Below, in pieces: positions 1-12,415 of a DNA stretch of 64,000 bases. Every line of letters starts with the position of its first letter. Position 1 is the first letter of the stretch. The stretch lies in the NCBI RefSeq assembly GCF_963678975.1, contig NC_089284.1, forward strand, positions 929,001 to 993,000, written 5' to 3'. The DNA comes from Dysidea avara (taxonomy: Eukaryota > Porifera > Demospongiae > Dictyoceratida > Dysideidae). The notes under the pieces are model-generated. The model made no database searches and had not been told where the DNA came from. It was given only the letters and a program-made list of their open reading frames with translations. The translations under genes were made by a program, and so were the position numbers.

Positions 1-114
1 GAAAATGAAGAAATTGTAGGCAAAACCTGTACTTTTAAGGGCGCTTATAAACATTTGACGAATTAAACCGATTCGTCAAAATTTTTTTTCACGTCAAAAT
101 TTCCTTGCGTATGG
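1..114. mobile_element. Mariner-like MITE, partial copy at window edge
   Basis: The segment ends in the inverse of the terminus CCGTACGCAAGGAAATTTTG (here with one change, reading GCGTATGG) followed by TA. Its interior matches the complete copy at 40836-41046. The other end lies outside the window. TA flanks and short inverted ends suggest a Tc1/mariner-type non-autonomous element. Confidence 0.7.
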
Positions 115-832
115 TACGGTATATACATACTTTTTAATATTATTTCCACTTATTCTATCAATACAACACTTTACATTATGTCTCTACTCGGCTCTATCAT
201 AGAAAATATACGACTTTATCTCGTACCATAAGATGATCGTACGGCATCCAACAGTAAAACATTGGCGCGTGATATTATTATTAAAACTATTATTAATACG
301 CGCTATATGCTTCTTTGTGCCATGGATAGTGTTTGTGCGAAAGTCGAAGGCAAGCAATAAAGAATAGAAAGTGATGGTTACTTGCTGGTAAGATATGTCT
401 TATATTACGCTTGCCTGTTACACAACTGTAGCTCACCTCAGAGGCTTTATATTATCGAGATTTTTATTTAAAAACAGGTTCAAACACAGGCTACAAAACG
501 AGCAGCGAGTTACGACAGTATTTATATATAATTGGTAATTAATATATGTCCATGAGTTTGCCTCTCTGCCCACTGTTTGAGCATTTATTATTGATTTATA
601 TTATCTTTTTTATTTCCCATCAACAAAAAAAAGGCCGAAAAAAAATGTCCATGACTCCATGTGTTGAGAAACTTCATAATTGTATAGATACAGTCTGCCT
701 GTACTCGCCCTTTAAATATCTATATACGACTACACTTTCCTATAGTATGCTATGGTATATATATATCTAAGGACCCTTGCTTATATTATGATATCTATCT
801 GTTAATGTATATTGTCCCATAGAACAGGAACA
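115..832. other. Upstream region of the carboxypeptidase gene, no recognised gene
   Basis: AT-rich sequence without a convincing coding region. A 74-codon ORF at 546-770 is compositionally simple and is not supported. A possible 3' splice acceptor (CCCATAG) lies just before the carboxypeptidase start, so an upstream non-coding exon is possible. Confidence 0.4.
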
Positions 833-3800
833 ATGAAGTCATTTAAGGAAATTCTTTTTGTCATATTTTGTGTGATGCTTGTGTTGACTGAAGCAATTTT
901 GAAGCCAATTGAATCTGATCGCTACCATGACTATGATAGTCTTACACAACTGCTACATGATTATGCTCATGCTTACCCTCACATCACTCAACTGTTTTCA
1001 GTGGGTAGGTCAGTTGAGAATCGAGAGCTTTGGGTGATGAGGATATCAGACAACCCTACAATACAAGAACCTGGGGAACCAATGTTCAAGTATGTCGCCA
1101 ACATGCACGGTGATGAAGCAATAGGGAGAGAGGTGGTAATTTATCTAATACAACATTTGTGTGATCATTATGGTGAGGATGTTCGTGTCAGTAATTTGAT
1201 AAACTCTACAGATATCTATATAATGCCTTCCATGAATCCAGATGGATTTGAACGTTCAATAGTGGGAAGCTGCGATGATGGAGGAGGTCGTAACAATGCT
1301 CATGATGTTGACCTGAATAGAGATTTCCCAGATCAGTTTGATGTGACACCTCGACACAGACCCCGTGAACCAGAAACCGAAGCATTGATCAAGTGGATAA
1401 CAAGTAATCCTTTTGTGTTGTCAGGTAATCTTCATGGTGGCTCTGTGGTGGCCAGTTATCCGTTTGATGATTCCGCCCAACATCAAATATCTGGTTATTA
1501 TAGTAGATCACCAGATGATGCAATACTCAGGGAAATGGCTTTAGTGTATTCTCATTCCCATCACACGATGCACCTGGGGCGGAACTGTCCTGGTGATGAT
1601 TTTCAAGATGGTATTACAAATGGAGCTCATTGGTATGATGTACCTGGTGGAATGCAAGACTACAATTACTTACATAGCAACTGCTTTGAAGTTACCTTTG
1701 AACTATCTTGTTGTAAGTACCCTCGTCCTAACCAATTGTCCACAGAATGGGAGAATAATCGTGAAGCTCTGATCTCTTTCATTGAGCAGACACATAGGGG
1801 AGTGGCAGGATTTGTCGCTGATGTTGATGGAGCTCCTATTGAGAATGCTACAATCCACATTGATGGCATTGACCATGATGTAAAGTCTGCATCTTTTGGA
1901 GATTACTGGCGACTCCTTGTTGCTGGAAACTATACAATTACTGTCAGTGCAGATGGATATAAACCCAAGACTGTGACTGGAGTTATTGTAACCAATGCAG
2001 CTGTTACTATACAGAACTTTAGTTTGACCATACAAAATCACATCGAGCCCATTGAGCCTTCTCGTTTTTCACACCACTCCAATGAGCAACTGGATAATTT
2101 CTTACATACCTATGCTACTAAGTATCCCAGTATTACAAGGTTATATTCTATTGGTAAATCTGTGAAAGGTATTGATCTTTGGGTTATGGAGATATCAGAT
2201 CACCCTGGTACACATGAACCTGGTGAACCAGAATTCAAATATATCGCTAACATGCATGGAAATGAAGTGACTGGCAGAGAAACACTATTACTGTTGATAG
2301 AGTATTTGTGTGAGAACTATGCCAGAGTGGCAAGTATCACAAACCTTATAGACACTACTAGAATCCATATAATGCCCACCATGAATCCTGATGGGTATGC
2401 TGTGGCACATGAGGGAGATTATTCTGGTGTTAAAGGAAGAAATAATGCTAATAAAGCAGATTTAAATAGAGATTTTCCTGATAGACTTCACCGTAATCAA
2501 CACTCAAGGCAACCAGAAACATTAGCAGTGATAAAATGGGTCAAAGAATATCCGTTTGTTTTGTCAGCTAACCTACACAATGGAGCCCTGGTGGCCAATT
2601 ATCCTTATGACAGTTCCAACAGTAATAGTAATACACCTGTTTATACCAGGAGTCCAGATGATGATATATTTCGTCAGTTGTCACTGGCTTATTCAATGGC
2701 TCACCCTCGAATGCACTTGGGGCAACCATGTGTACTAAGAGGGCATGAACGATTTACAAATGGCATCACTAATGGAGCAGCATGGTACTTAGTGATTGGT
2801 GGAATGCAAGACTACAATTATGCTGAGACAAACTGTTTTGAGATCACAATTGAACAAGGCTGCCAGAAGTTTCCCAGAGCATCTAACCTACCTCACATAT
2901 GGGAGGAAAATCGTGATGCCCTACTAGCGTATATCCACGAGGTACACAAAGGAGTAAAAGGATTTGTGTTGGACAATCAAGGTGTGGCTATACCTAATGC
3001 CAAAATAATAGTAGCTGGTAGAGAACATAGCATCAGTGGTACAGGATTAGGTGAATATTGGAGACTACTTGTACCTGGTAATTACCAACTATCAGTGACA
3101 GCTCCTGGATATGAACCAGTGTTGAGAAATGTGACCATCCCTGATGAGGATGCTGTACAAGTCAACTTCACTATGACAGCTTCAAGAAGTCATTCTCCAC
3201 ACCAGAAGAATGTAACTGGAAACACTGTCAAACCTGCTGAGACTTCTAACAGTGATGGTGATACCTTACCGACTAGTACTGTGCTTGCTACTATTTCTAC
3301 TACTGGTTTGATTACTACTACCACTGCCGTCCCATCTTCTACTGCTAAAACTGACCAGTCAGCTACCATAAGTAATCAAACTACCACTTTGCACTATATC
3401 AAACTATCTTCCACCAAAAATCTTGAACTTGTTGTTCATAAGAGTACCAAACAAACTGAACTGTCAACTACCAGTCACCAGCTAGTGGTTACAAGTACTG
3501 CTACTGACAAGATTCCATCACAATTAACAGAGTCTAATGCAGAGCCTGTTCCTACAAGCACAGCTCCTCCCCTGGCCTCATCAGTACAAGAAAGCAAATC
3601 ACAAAAGCTTTTGGTGCTTTACATCACCATCCTGTCAGCAATTCTTACAGCTGGTTTGGTACTTGTGATATACCTAGCAGTGCAGCTACGCAGCAATTCA
3701 ACCCACCGGATTATGATCAACAAGGGATTTCATCGGATTCCAACTGGAGATGAGGATGGTTACCTTCTTGGTTACAAGTCTGCTCCCCAAGCACCACCAC

Positions 3801-3844
3801 TGTTGTACCATAATGGTGAATCATCTGCTGAAGAAGAAGTGTAA
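833..3844 (+). CDS. Carboxypeptidase D-like transmembrane protein with two M14 domains
   Basis: Single uninterrupted reading frame of 1003 codons. I start at the ATG at 833, which opens a signal peptide (MKSFKEILFVIFCVMLVLTEA); the open frame extends 21 bases upstream but has no ATG there. Two metallocarboxypeptidase domains of the M14B (N/E) type follow. Domain 1 (about 30-300) shows the zinc ligands H92, E95 (MHGDEAIGRE) and H201 (NLHGG) and catalytic E290 (FELSCCKYP). Domain 2 (about 405-690) repeats them as MHGNEVTGRE, NLHNG and IEQGCQKFP, so both look active. Each is followed by a transthyretin-like beta domain. A Ser/Thr-rich stalk, one membrane helix (about 935-960) and a short tail (KGFHRIP) complete it. 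The family trims C-terminal Lys/Arg from propeptides in the secretory pathway. Most animal CPDs have three domains, the third inactive; here only two are present. Carboxypeptidase M/E alternatives do not have tandem domains. Confidence 0.93.
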   Translation: MKSFKEILFVIFCVMLVLTEAILKPIESDRYHDYDSLTQLLHDYAHAYPHITQLFSVGRSVENRELWVMRISDNPTIQEPGEPMFKYVANMHGDEAIGREVVIYLIQHLCDHYGEDVRVSNLINSTDIYIMPSMNPDGFERSIVGSCDDGGGRNNAHDVDLNRDFPDQFDVTPRHRPREPETEALIKWITSNPFVLSGNLHGGSVVASYPFDDSAQHQISGYYSRSPDDAILREMALVYSHSHHTMHLGRNCPGDDFQDGITNGAHWYDVPGGMQDYNYLHSNCFEVTFELSCCKYPRPNQLSTEWENNREALISFIEQTHRGVAGFVADVDGAPIENATIHIDGIDHDVKSASFGDYWRLLVAGNYTITVSADGYKPKTVTGVIVTNAAVTIQNFSLTIQNHIEPIEPSRFSHHSNEQLDNFLHTYATKYPSITRLYSIGKSVKGIDLWVMEISDHPGTHEPGEPEFKYIANMHGNEVTGRETLLLLIEYLCENYARVASITNLIDTTRIHIMPTMNPDGYAVAHEGDYSGVKGRNNANKADLNRDFPDRLHRNQHSRQPETLAVIKWVKEYPFVLSANLHNGALVANYPYDSSNSNSNTPVYTRSPDDDIFRQLSLAYSMAHPRMHLGQPCVLRGHERFTNGITNGAAWYLVIGGMQDYNYAETNCFEITIEQGCQKFPRASNLPHIWEENRDALLAYIHEVHKGVKGFVLDNQGVAIPNAKIIVAGREHSISGTGLGEYWRLLVPGNYQLSVTAPGYEPVLRNVTIPDEDAVQVNFTMTASRSHSPHQKNVTGNTVKPAETSNSDGDTLPTSTVLATISTTGLITTTTAVPSSTAKTDQSATISNQTTTLHYIKLSSTKNLELVVHKSTKQTELSTTSHQLVVTSTATDKIPSQLTESNAEPVPTSTAPPLASSVQESKSQKLLVLYITILSAILTAGLVLVIYLAVQLRSNSTHRIMINKGFHRIPTGDEDGYLLGYKSAPQAPPLLYHNGESSAEEEV

Positions 3845-3956
3845 CTATGCATGATCAATGGATGTTTTGTAATGTATATTTTCTAACCACAACATTCATT
3901 TGTGTAATATGTCTGTACCCTATATTGTATAGTTTCATACTGCTTTGCTACATAGC

Positions 3957-3962
3957 AATAAA
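3957..3962 (+). promoter_or_regulatory. Polyadenylation signal of the carboxypeptidase gene
   Basis: A canonical AATAAA lies 113 bases after the stop codon in AT-rich sequence, giving a short 3' UTR. Confidence 0.7.
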
Positions 3963-4739
3963 TGTGTATAATATAGTATGTGTGTATAATTACTAGTTAC
4001 TGAGGCACATGACATAAAAATCCAAGCAACTTTCCTGGGAATGTTGGTGAAATGGTACTGTAGTTGCCTTCATGACTGAGCTGCGCAAACTCTTGGTATC
4101 ATGATATCAGTGGTAATACTACAGGCCTTGTTATCAATTTTGCATTATAACCAGATACAGGGTAGTCCGGTTACATTTTCAATTGATTTCAATCAATATT
4201 TTTGCGTAGGATCCTATTATAAAGTTTTCGTCTTTGTGCACTAAATTATGAAGAGGCACCAATTTTATATATATGTGCATATTAGCTTGGTTACCTCATC
4301 ATGTGTAATATCAAGAGTTCATAATATTATGAACTCTTGGTAATATCAATACTGTGATACCCTATATAGTAGTGTGATACACAAAGCTCCACTTCACGTA
4401 TGTATTTATATAATGTGACAGTAACGCTTGCCCATGTATTTATTAATTTATGTGTGCAAAGATGTGCAGATAGTACTGCACAGAAAATACAGTAAGTACA
4501 TACAATCACAACACTTACAAAAGATAATCAAGAACGTGTATTGGACATTGAGTGTTCACTGTTTTGACAGACTGTGATCCTGTATATCAAGTAGTTGACA
4601 CTCATTGGTACTACCTTGATTAGAGAAAGTTGGTTGTTGGTCCACAACAATGGCATTATGATCTTGCTGTATTGTGTCACGTAACCCTAACAGGCAGATA
4701 AACAGATACCAACATTACATTAGCCAACAGATCAAGTTG

Positions 4740-4960
<221 letters not shown>

Positions 4961-5341
4961 AAACAAGTCCATCCATTTCTAGTGGTCAATAAAATTTGAT
5001 GCCAAGCCTACTAGTAGTTAATAGTGAAAAGTGAGTCTACCTTTTATTAGAGAATAACACCACAACTGATTTTCACAGAGGTAGTCACAGTTTACTTATG
5101 TAGTGACATGGCTATTTGTACCCTCAAAATTGCCTCTATCAAGACTCGACATGACATGCAATAACACATTCCATACGTAAATCACAATAATTATTCCTCA
5201 GCTACAATAAATACAGGTGTACGTGTCCCAAATACAAAGAAACAACAATAACACCAGTTAAAAAGCAGTCATTGCAATTTTATGCTCTGGACTTTATCAC
5301 AGATTACAAATGACATGATTAATGTGTATGTATACCAATTA

Positions 5342-5559
5342 CCGTATAGCCTAGATATTTCAAGGGGCATATATTTTGAGGTTGAGCAAATGTTGCTATA
5401 AAAATAATTTTTTTGCAGATTTGCAAACACTCCCAAAATGTACAGGGGTATTAGACTATATTGAGGTCTAAATATTTCAAGGCTAAAATTTTCACCGATA
5501 AACCCCAAAACTATAAAATCAGCAAAAATTTTCCCCCTCAAAATATTTAGGCTATACAG
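5342..5559. mobile_element. Mariner-like MITE (218 bp, TA target duplication)
   Basis: The termini are inverted copies: TA then CCGTATAGCCTAGATATTT on the left, and the complement of CTGTATAGCCTAAATATTTT before TA on the right. No coding capacity. TA duplication and size fit a Tc1/mariner-type MITE. Confidence 0.75.
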
Positions 5560-5561
5560 TA

Positions 5562-6293
5562 GTACTGTTCAGTAGAGATCAACCCCCTAAAGTGATGAGC
5601 ACTGCTAAAATACTGCATAAAGCAACCATCGTAGAAATTTCATACAGGACAAAAACCACCCTTATGGAATAGCATTCACCAATTAATACAGTGTTGTTAA
5701 CTTACAGGTGGCTGGATATAGAAATCATCAAAACCCATCCTTTAGCATTGTATGCCAGCCTGCCTTCACTGTCCACAGTCACAGAGCTAGTGGCCAAATG
5801 AAGCAGCTTGCACAAACTCACAGGTAGGATGTGCCTTTTGTGGTTCTGATGAATGTCTGCCTTCTGTGCTTTGCCATTCCTTTTATCTTCAAATGTATTG
5901 TAATCTTCTTCTTCATGCCAGGAAATCATCATACCAATGCATTAATTTCTGTATTGCCAATTTTCCTTAAAGGAGCATATTCAGCTGGAGGTGCTTAATA
6001 GACTGTAGTATCCTTGGTAGCATTGGGTAGCAGCAAAGCACTTACAGGGGTGTATAAAAGGGCCATGCCCCTTTAAAAAATCAGAACATGCTACCACACC
6101 TCTAATAATCAGTGGTGAGGACACATCCCTCAATGATCTAGCTTTGTAGAAAACAAGATATTATACCTTGCCCCCTAGCTTAATCTACTGCTTACTACTG
6201 TAACAGACACTCTAATACAGCAGTCACAACCACACGTGAATGTTCTAACAAAAAGTTAATAAACTAGTACAATAAAAATTATTCATTTAAAAT
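5562..6293. other. Intergenic stretch downstream of the HTH gene, possible spliced 3' UTR
   Basis: On the minus strand a GTAAGT donor sits at 5705 and possible acceptors near 5950-5980, so this may carry a 3' non-coding exon of the large HTH gene. A degraded copy of the CTCTAATAGAG motif lies at about 6211. No protein-coding gene is supported. Confidence 0.3.
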
Positions 6294-6496
6294 GAAGTAA
6301 GGTTTCCAGCGATAAAAGTAGCGAAACAAGGGATGATGGTAACTATGAAAGGAAATCCCTACTTGGCATTGCAGCAAATGTGCTACTTTGACCAGATGGC
6401 AAAAACATGCCAATTTTTCTACAAGGCCAAGTAGGGATTTTCCTTAATCAACTCTTAATTGCTTCACTACTTATTATTTCTGGAACCCTACTTCAG
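6294..6496. mobile_element. Palindromic MITE, about 200 bp
   Basis: The ends are imperfect inverted copies (GTAAGGTTTCCAGCGATAA against the complement of the right end, AAGTAGGGTTCCAGAAATAA). An inner pair GAAATCCCTACTTGGC / GCCAAGTAGGGATTTTC forms a second stem. No target duplication could be fixed. Confidence 0.6.
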
Positions 6497-6827
6497 TTGT
6501 TGACACACGATTCACTTCCGTTTAAAGATTGCATAACACATGCATGCATCAATAAACTAGATTGAATTTCACGGAACAAGTTGCTGAAATTTCCAGTCTG
6601 TAAAGATAGCTCTGTGAAGGATTGTATTCGAAATCCTTGTGTATTAAAACAGCTCATGAATGAGACAGAAATTTTTAACAGAAATGAAATCTGCAGTGGT
6701 GGTCAAGCATTATAAGCAATACGAAGAAGTTCATATTTTGATACATATACAACTTTAGACAAAGAGGCACTGGAGTGCATAACATTCATTCATTACCATG
6801 TTACAGGTATGTCCTGCTCATGATGTA

Positions 6828-9800
6828 TCACATACTATACCTGTAGTACAATGATGCTACACAAAATAACTTACTGAAATTCACTTCTGAAGTTGTGTCC
6901 AGGGTAGGGGATGTGACCAGTGGGATACTTGTATCAACCATAAACTGATGTGGCTCAGTAGATGACAGTGACAAACCTGATGATGTTGTTACTGGGAACA
7001 GTTGGTCACCTGAGTGTCCGCCAGAAGATTCCACTACTATAGACACAGGAAACTCCATACCAGCTGAACTGCTAACAATTACATCAGCAGCAACATTACC
7101 ATCAGCTATCATGCTATTTTCAATAACCACTTCTTCTGAACTTCCAGGAAGAGTTTCACTAGTTTGGCTACCACTGTTGGACAGTTTCTGCCAGTTACAG
7201 AAGGAAACCGACTTCAAGCCAAACTTATCTCCAGCCTCACGTATAGATTGCTCCAGGGCACACTTCAGGATTTCAACCTTGTCTTTCAAAGACCACTTTG
7301 CAATAGACTGCCTAGCAGCACTGAATCTAGTGTCAGTAGCGATATCATACTCTATGTCACACTCCTGGGGCATCATAATCACTTCTGTCTGACTGGTGGA
7401 TGAAGGCAGACTATCAGAATGAGACATTGATGCACAAGAGTTAATCAGTTGTTCTGTATCCATTATAGAGGATACTGGATTGTCTTGTGCAGTGGTGGTA
7501 GCATAAGTGTGATCAAGTGAGTAGGTCTGGCTGGGAATGTCTAAGGAGGTAAGGCCAAGGTCAGATTGGTCTAATGAATCTTGCTGTGATGTACTATCAC
7601 TACCTGAAGTGTTTCCACTATTAAACATTTTGCGCCAGTTTTGAATGGTTTTTGTGCTCAGGCCGAATTTTCCTGCTGCTTCTTTCAAAGATGTCTGACT
7701 AGCATAATTAGTTATTTTTCTCTTTTGCTCAATAGTGTAACGAGGTGAATTTAATTTTAACTCCAGTCTCCATCGCCAGACAGTAGGTGCAGCTACACCA
7801 TACTTCATTGCAGCTTTCTGTAGTGTAAAAGCATTGGCATACTTTACAACCTCTTCCTTTTCAGCTGTGGAAAATTCTCTGGCTGCTTTACTCTTCTCTG
7901 CTAATTCTTGTTGTAAAATAGTTGGCCTATCACCAAGTTCTTTACCTTTGTTTGTGTTCTGGTTGTCAGGTAATTGAAAGAGGACCTCACAGGCACTGCT
8001 GGGTATAGCAGAACTATCAGTCACTCTGAAACACATGGCCTTGGATGCCAATTCCACACTGTCATCTTCACCAAGAATCCGTTTTCGTTCACTCTCCATG
8101 ACCATTGGTCTTGGTTCAAGCTGTAGGCTGTGTTTGTGCAGAAATCGAAAAGCCCAATCCAGGGTTGCCACAAATAAACGGTCAGTTGGTATGATAAGTT
8201 CCTCAGCATAAGTACAAAAAGTCTGAATTGACAAGCAACCCAAACTTGAAACCTTTTCTCTTGTCCACTGGACAAGATATGTTTCAATCTCTGGAGAGAT
8301 ATGGTATTCTGCTTTTTCAAGAGCTGCCAAGTCGACTTGACTTGGATCAGTCTCTGTAACAGTAATAGAATCTAACTGGGAAGACTCCAGCTGAGAAATA
8401 TCATCACCTCCTTCAGGGGTTGGGTCTGGGATAGAGACACTGATCTCTGGAGTGACTACACTGGATGGTACACTAAGGTCTTCACTTGATACTACCTCAA
8501 TAGTCTGTCCAACAATACCAGTAGTACTGCTAGCATTGGCAGTGACAACTTCACTGTACAACCTATCATCATCACTTGCCTGTTTCGAAGACTTGCGGGT
8601 TGAAGTGTTAGCCAACTTCAGATTGTGCCTTTTTAGAAATTTCCTTGCCCAACTAATTGATGCCACAAAATTAGGGTTCTCATCTTGGATAACAGAATAT
8701 GCATATTGGCATACCTCTTTTGCAGTGAGATGTGTACCAGTATCCTGTTGGCATATCACCCACTGGGCAATCTGTTTGTCTTTCTCCTCCGAGTATGAAA
8801 GAGGTCTCCCAGCTCCATGAAGATTTACTACCTTGCCCTGTTTACTAAACATTGCTTCAATCTGTGGTCTCTTTTGTTCCATCATTTTAACCCAGCCACA
8901 CAGTGTGGATACAGCAACTCCCAGTATTCTAGATGTGGACTGCAGTGATGTTCCATAGGCCCTCATTAGATTGACTACTTCAATTTTCTCTGATAACGTG
9001 TGTCGTGGCTTAGCAGAAGCCCTGATCTTTTTAATGCTGTCTCCACTAGTATCAACTTGATTAAACTGCTGATGAACTTCCTTACTCCCACTGGTTAATG
9101 GTGTCTCCTTATCAATAGCTTTAAAATCTTGCACATCAACCATTTCTACCACTTTACCACTATCCCTTAGTGCACTGGCTACTTGGTCTTCAACTGTCAC
9201 CAGCTCACACCGCAAACTATTACTAGGAACAGAAATATCAACTGTATCAGATGGTAGACTATCCTCTGAGTCCTGCAACAAAGTCTCCTTCGACTGCCTT
9301 CTTTCAAACTGAGCTATACTACGTGATTTCTTCTTCTTGTTCTTTGACAGGTCCAGGTTGTGTCTCAGTAGGAAAGGTGTAACCCACCCGACCGATGCAT
9401 TAAAGTGTGGATTCTCCTGCTGAATAAGTTGCTTAGCGTAGCCTCTCAGTTTGGTAAAGGTGACCCTCTCACCAGCAGATTGTTGCTTAGTGACCCACTC
9501 AGCTAATACATTATCAGTCTCAGTAGCATAAGATAATGGTTTACTTGTATTGACGGCAGAAGGGTAGGATGGAAGATGGGATGTAACACCTGATGTTAAA
9601 GACAAACTATGACTACCTGTGCCAAGAATAGAGCCAGGTGTACCATCTAGCAAATTACCATCAGCACCAATAAGATTGCTGATGACCAAGTTTTCAGGAT
9701 TAATGAATTGGTTGGAGGTTCCTGTGGGTGTAATGGGAGGACCATCTGAGCTGCAGAAGATTCCCAGTGTATCAGTACCTGTGGAAGGTTCTGTGGCCAC

Positions 9801-12415
9801 TGTCACCATGTCAGACACAGATATGGATGTTGACGTTACATTGTCACTAAATAACATACTTCCTGCAATCGATGTGGCTGCAGTTTGTGATGTTGAAGGT
9901 ACATCATTTGTAAGACGGTTGAGATAGGCAAGGGCTAACGCTACATCACTGGAACCACTGTTAGTACCACTAGTATAGTCTGTGTCCATCATGTTTCCTA
10001 CTGTTGGATTAGTGACAATTACATCTTGATAGAGTGATGAAGAAGCTGACACACTGGCATCCCTATCACTGGTTAATCCCACAATTCCAAGACATTCTTG
10101 ATCACGTGATGATACACCTGTCCTACCATCTTCAGAGTCAATGGGATTTCCACCAATGCTTGCATCCTGAAACCCAGTTGGTTCTTGCCAGCTGGCACCA
10201 AAGAACCCAAGAGGTTGGCTATCATCTGATTGTGAGTTATCATCACTGTTGCTGGATAGCTTCTTTGCAGCTGATTCATTTTTATACTGGATGTACTTGT
10301 TGTTGAGGTGTAATCGGTGTCGGAGTAGGAAGTTCTGACACCAGCTGGCTGATGCTGTGAAATTAGGGTTCTCTTTTGTGATGGTGCTGCGGGCAAAATT
10401 CCTGAGTTGAGTGTTTGACAGTGTCACCCCTTCTGCCTGCTGCTGCCTAACCCATTCTGCTATTTTAATATCAGTGCTGCTGGAATAAGACAAAGGTCTG
10501 CCGCGATAGTCAATAGAAGGATCACCTTTCTTTTTAGTTCGCACTCTTGGGCTATTGGGTAAAAGTAGGTTATGTCTAGATAGAAATCTATATGCCCAGC
10601 CAGTGGAAGCATTGAAAGATGGGTTCTCTTTTTGCACAAGATCTTTAGCAAAACGGCACAAATCTTGCACAGTGAACTTGTCATTATTACCATCAACAAC
10701 TTGTTCCTTAAAGTAAGCAACGATGGCTTCATCTGTCTCCTTGGAGTAGGATATTTTCCTGCCCTGTCCTGGAGAGTTAAACTTCGGATTACTAGGGACA
10801 GAGTTTACAGTATTCTGCATCCAACTGCGTATAGTTGTTCTTGGTATATTGAACCTCTTTGATGCTACACTGAGCGAATATTTTTGTGCAAATTGTACGA
10901 CAACATCTCTCTCAGATGAAGAGTGTTGCAAAACATACGTGACATTCTCTTGAAGTGTACGTTTTTCAGTTGTATCTGTGTCAACCTCATTACTGAAATC
11001 AATTGACACTTCACTTGAAGGTATTGGGACATTGTCATCCTTTTCACTACTACATGTAGTTTCCACCTACACAAGACATTAAAATAATCTAAATAACAAC
11101 AAACAATCACAATACAAAATGCATATCTATAAACAATGTAGTTCCAAAGTCAGGAGATTATCATACTACAGAAAAATACCAAGTCAGCCATTGACCGTAC
11201 GTATTACAACCAATTTCTTAATTCGCCAAAATGAATTTTGGTTGGCCAAATGCAAAAACAATTTTAGTGAGAAAGTCATCAATAATACCTCATCTCAAAA
11301 CCCTAAGCAAACACAATATGACTCCACTCCAAACATGCATATAACCAGACCTCTCAACCTGGAAGCAGACCTGATCGTGAGAAGCCAGCCACCCATACCC
11401 CATGGCAGCTGTGAAGCCTACCATCTTTGTGATGTTCCTCATGCACGTACATTTGTTTAACAAAAATTGTTCAAAAGGCACACCTAGCTGGCTACATGTA
11501 TGTGGGTGCAATACTGCTATTTACCGCAGCTTATAATATCTTTATGCTACAGTGTAGCCTACATGACAAGAACCTACTATCTTTGCTCCATCATTGAATC
11601 ATGTGATATCAGTCTTTCAACTAAGTTGATGAACTGGTTCACCAGTGAATCATCATTGAAATCAACTCTCATTTCTTGAGTAATCAGTATCCAGCAGTGG
11701 ATTTAGTGTTCAGTACAGATTTTTCACACAAGTACACCTCACAACAACCGAAATTAAGCAATAAACATTGTAATAACACAACTGGTAGGATTTCATTTTA
11801 TTCTTCACCTTCCATGTGTGCCGAGTCTTTTCTCAATGGATTTTACCCGAGATTTCACCTTCAAATATGTTCATTGAGTTTGACAGCATAGTGACTCGTG
11901 ACAGTCAAAAATAAGGGAAACTGTCAAAATTCCCAGCTCAAAATAGAGGCGTCCCACTATTCTAATTAACTGACTGCTACAAGATGTTTTGGGGCTTAAA
12001 TCAAGGTTTAGCATGCATATGCCTTAGGAAATTTTATTGAAAATCATGAGAAAGCGTGAGATCAGCAAGCGGTCGTGATATGAAGGTTGAAATTGTGTGT
12101 CTCACAACCAAATCGTGAGAGTTGAGAAGTCTGTATAACATATGCTTACAGTTGTAGCTATACCATACTGTGGTTGCCATGCTTTGATTTAAAGCACCAA
12201 TAGGTAATAATATGGTAACTGAGATCTAAGTAGTATGTGGTCAAGGTATCCCACATTCTACATACAAGAATGCTAACCTGGAATATTTCTGGTGTTAGGT
12301 GTGTATCAGTCTGGCCAACCTGCACAGTGACCACAACATCAGTTGGTTGTACAATGCTCCCTTGGGTAACCACAATGGTCTCCTGCACATCTGGTATACC
12401 TTCCATACCTGTCAT
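6828..12415 (-). CDS. Giant multi-helix-turn-helix nuclear protein (CENP-B/Tc5-type plus Psq-like domains)
   Basis: Two exons read in continuous phase. Exon 1 is 12278-12415 (46 codons, ATG at 12415, donor CAG|GTTAGC). Exon 2 starts at 11066 after TGTAG| and stops at 6828, giving about 1458 aa. A good donor (GTAAGT, ending an exon at 6875) offers an alternative C-terminus. By eye there are five copies of a ~70-residue unit with the pattern GRPLSYS...ENPxFxAS..W...FLxRHNLxL, at about 147-216, 234-302, 554-622, 799-867 and a degenerate one at 968-1031. This resembles the CENP-B/Tc5 transposase HTH. Five shorter Psq/Tc1-like HTHs (for example ASKRFNIPRTTIRSW) lie at about 96-136, 734-776, 1110-1148, 1156-1196 and 1298-1341. 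Ser/Thr/Asp-rich linkers separate them. No transposase catalytic domain follows, so a host DNA-binding protein derived from a transposase fold is inferred. Target unknown. Confidence 0.85.
11067..12277 (-). other. Single intron of the multi-HTH gene
   Basis: Bounded by CAG|GTTAGC and TGTAG|GTG with phase 0 on both sides. No recognisable element or nested gene was seen; short ORFs here have no coding signature. Confidence 0.7.

Noticed and set aside
546..770. 74-codon ORF upstream of the carboxypeptidase gene
   Set aside because: Low-complexity AT-rich translation, no recognised motif, no splice connection to the downstream frame.
5702..5932. 76-codon minus-strand ORF ending at a good GTAAGT donor
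   Set aside because: An in-frame stop lies just upstream of its first ATG and no acceptor keeps this frame in phase with the HTH gene. Kept only as possible 3' UTR.
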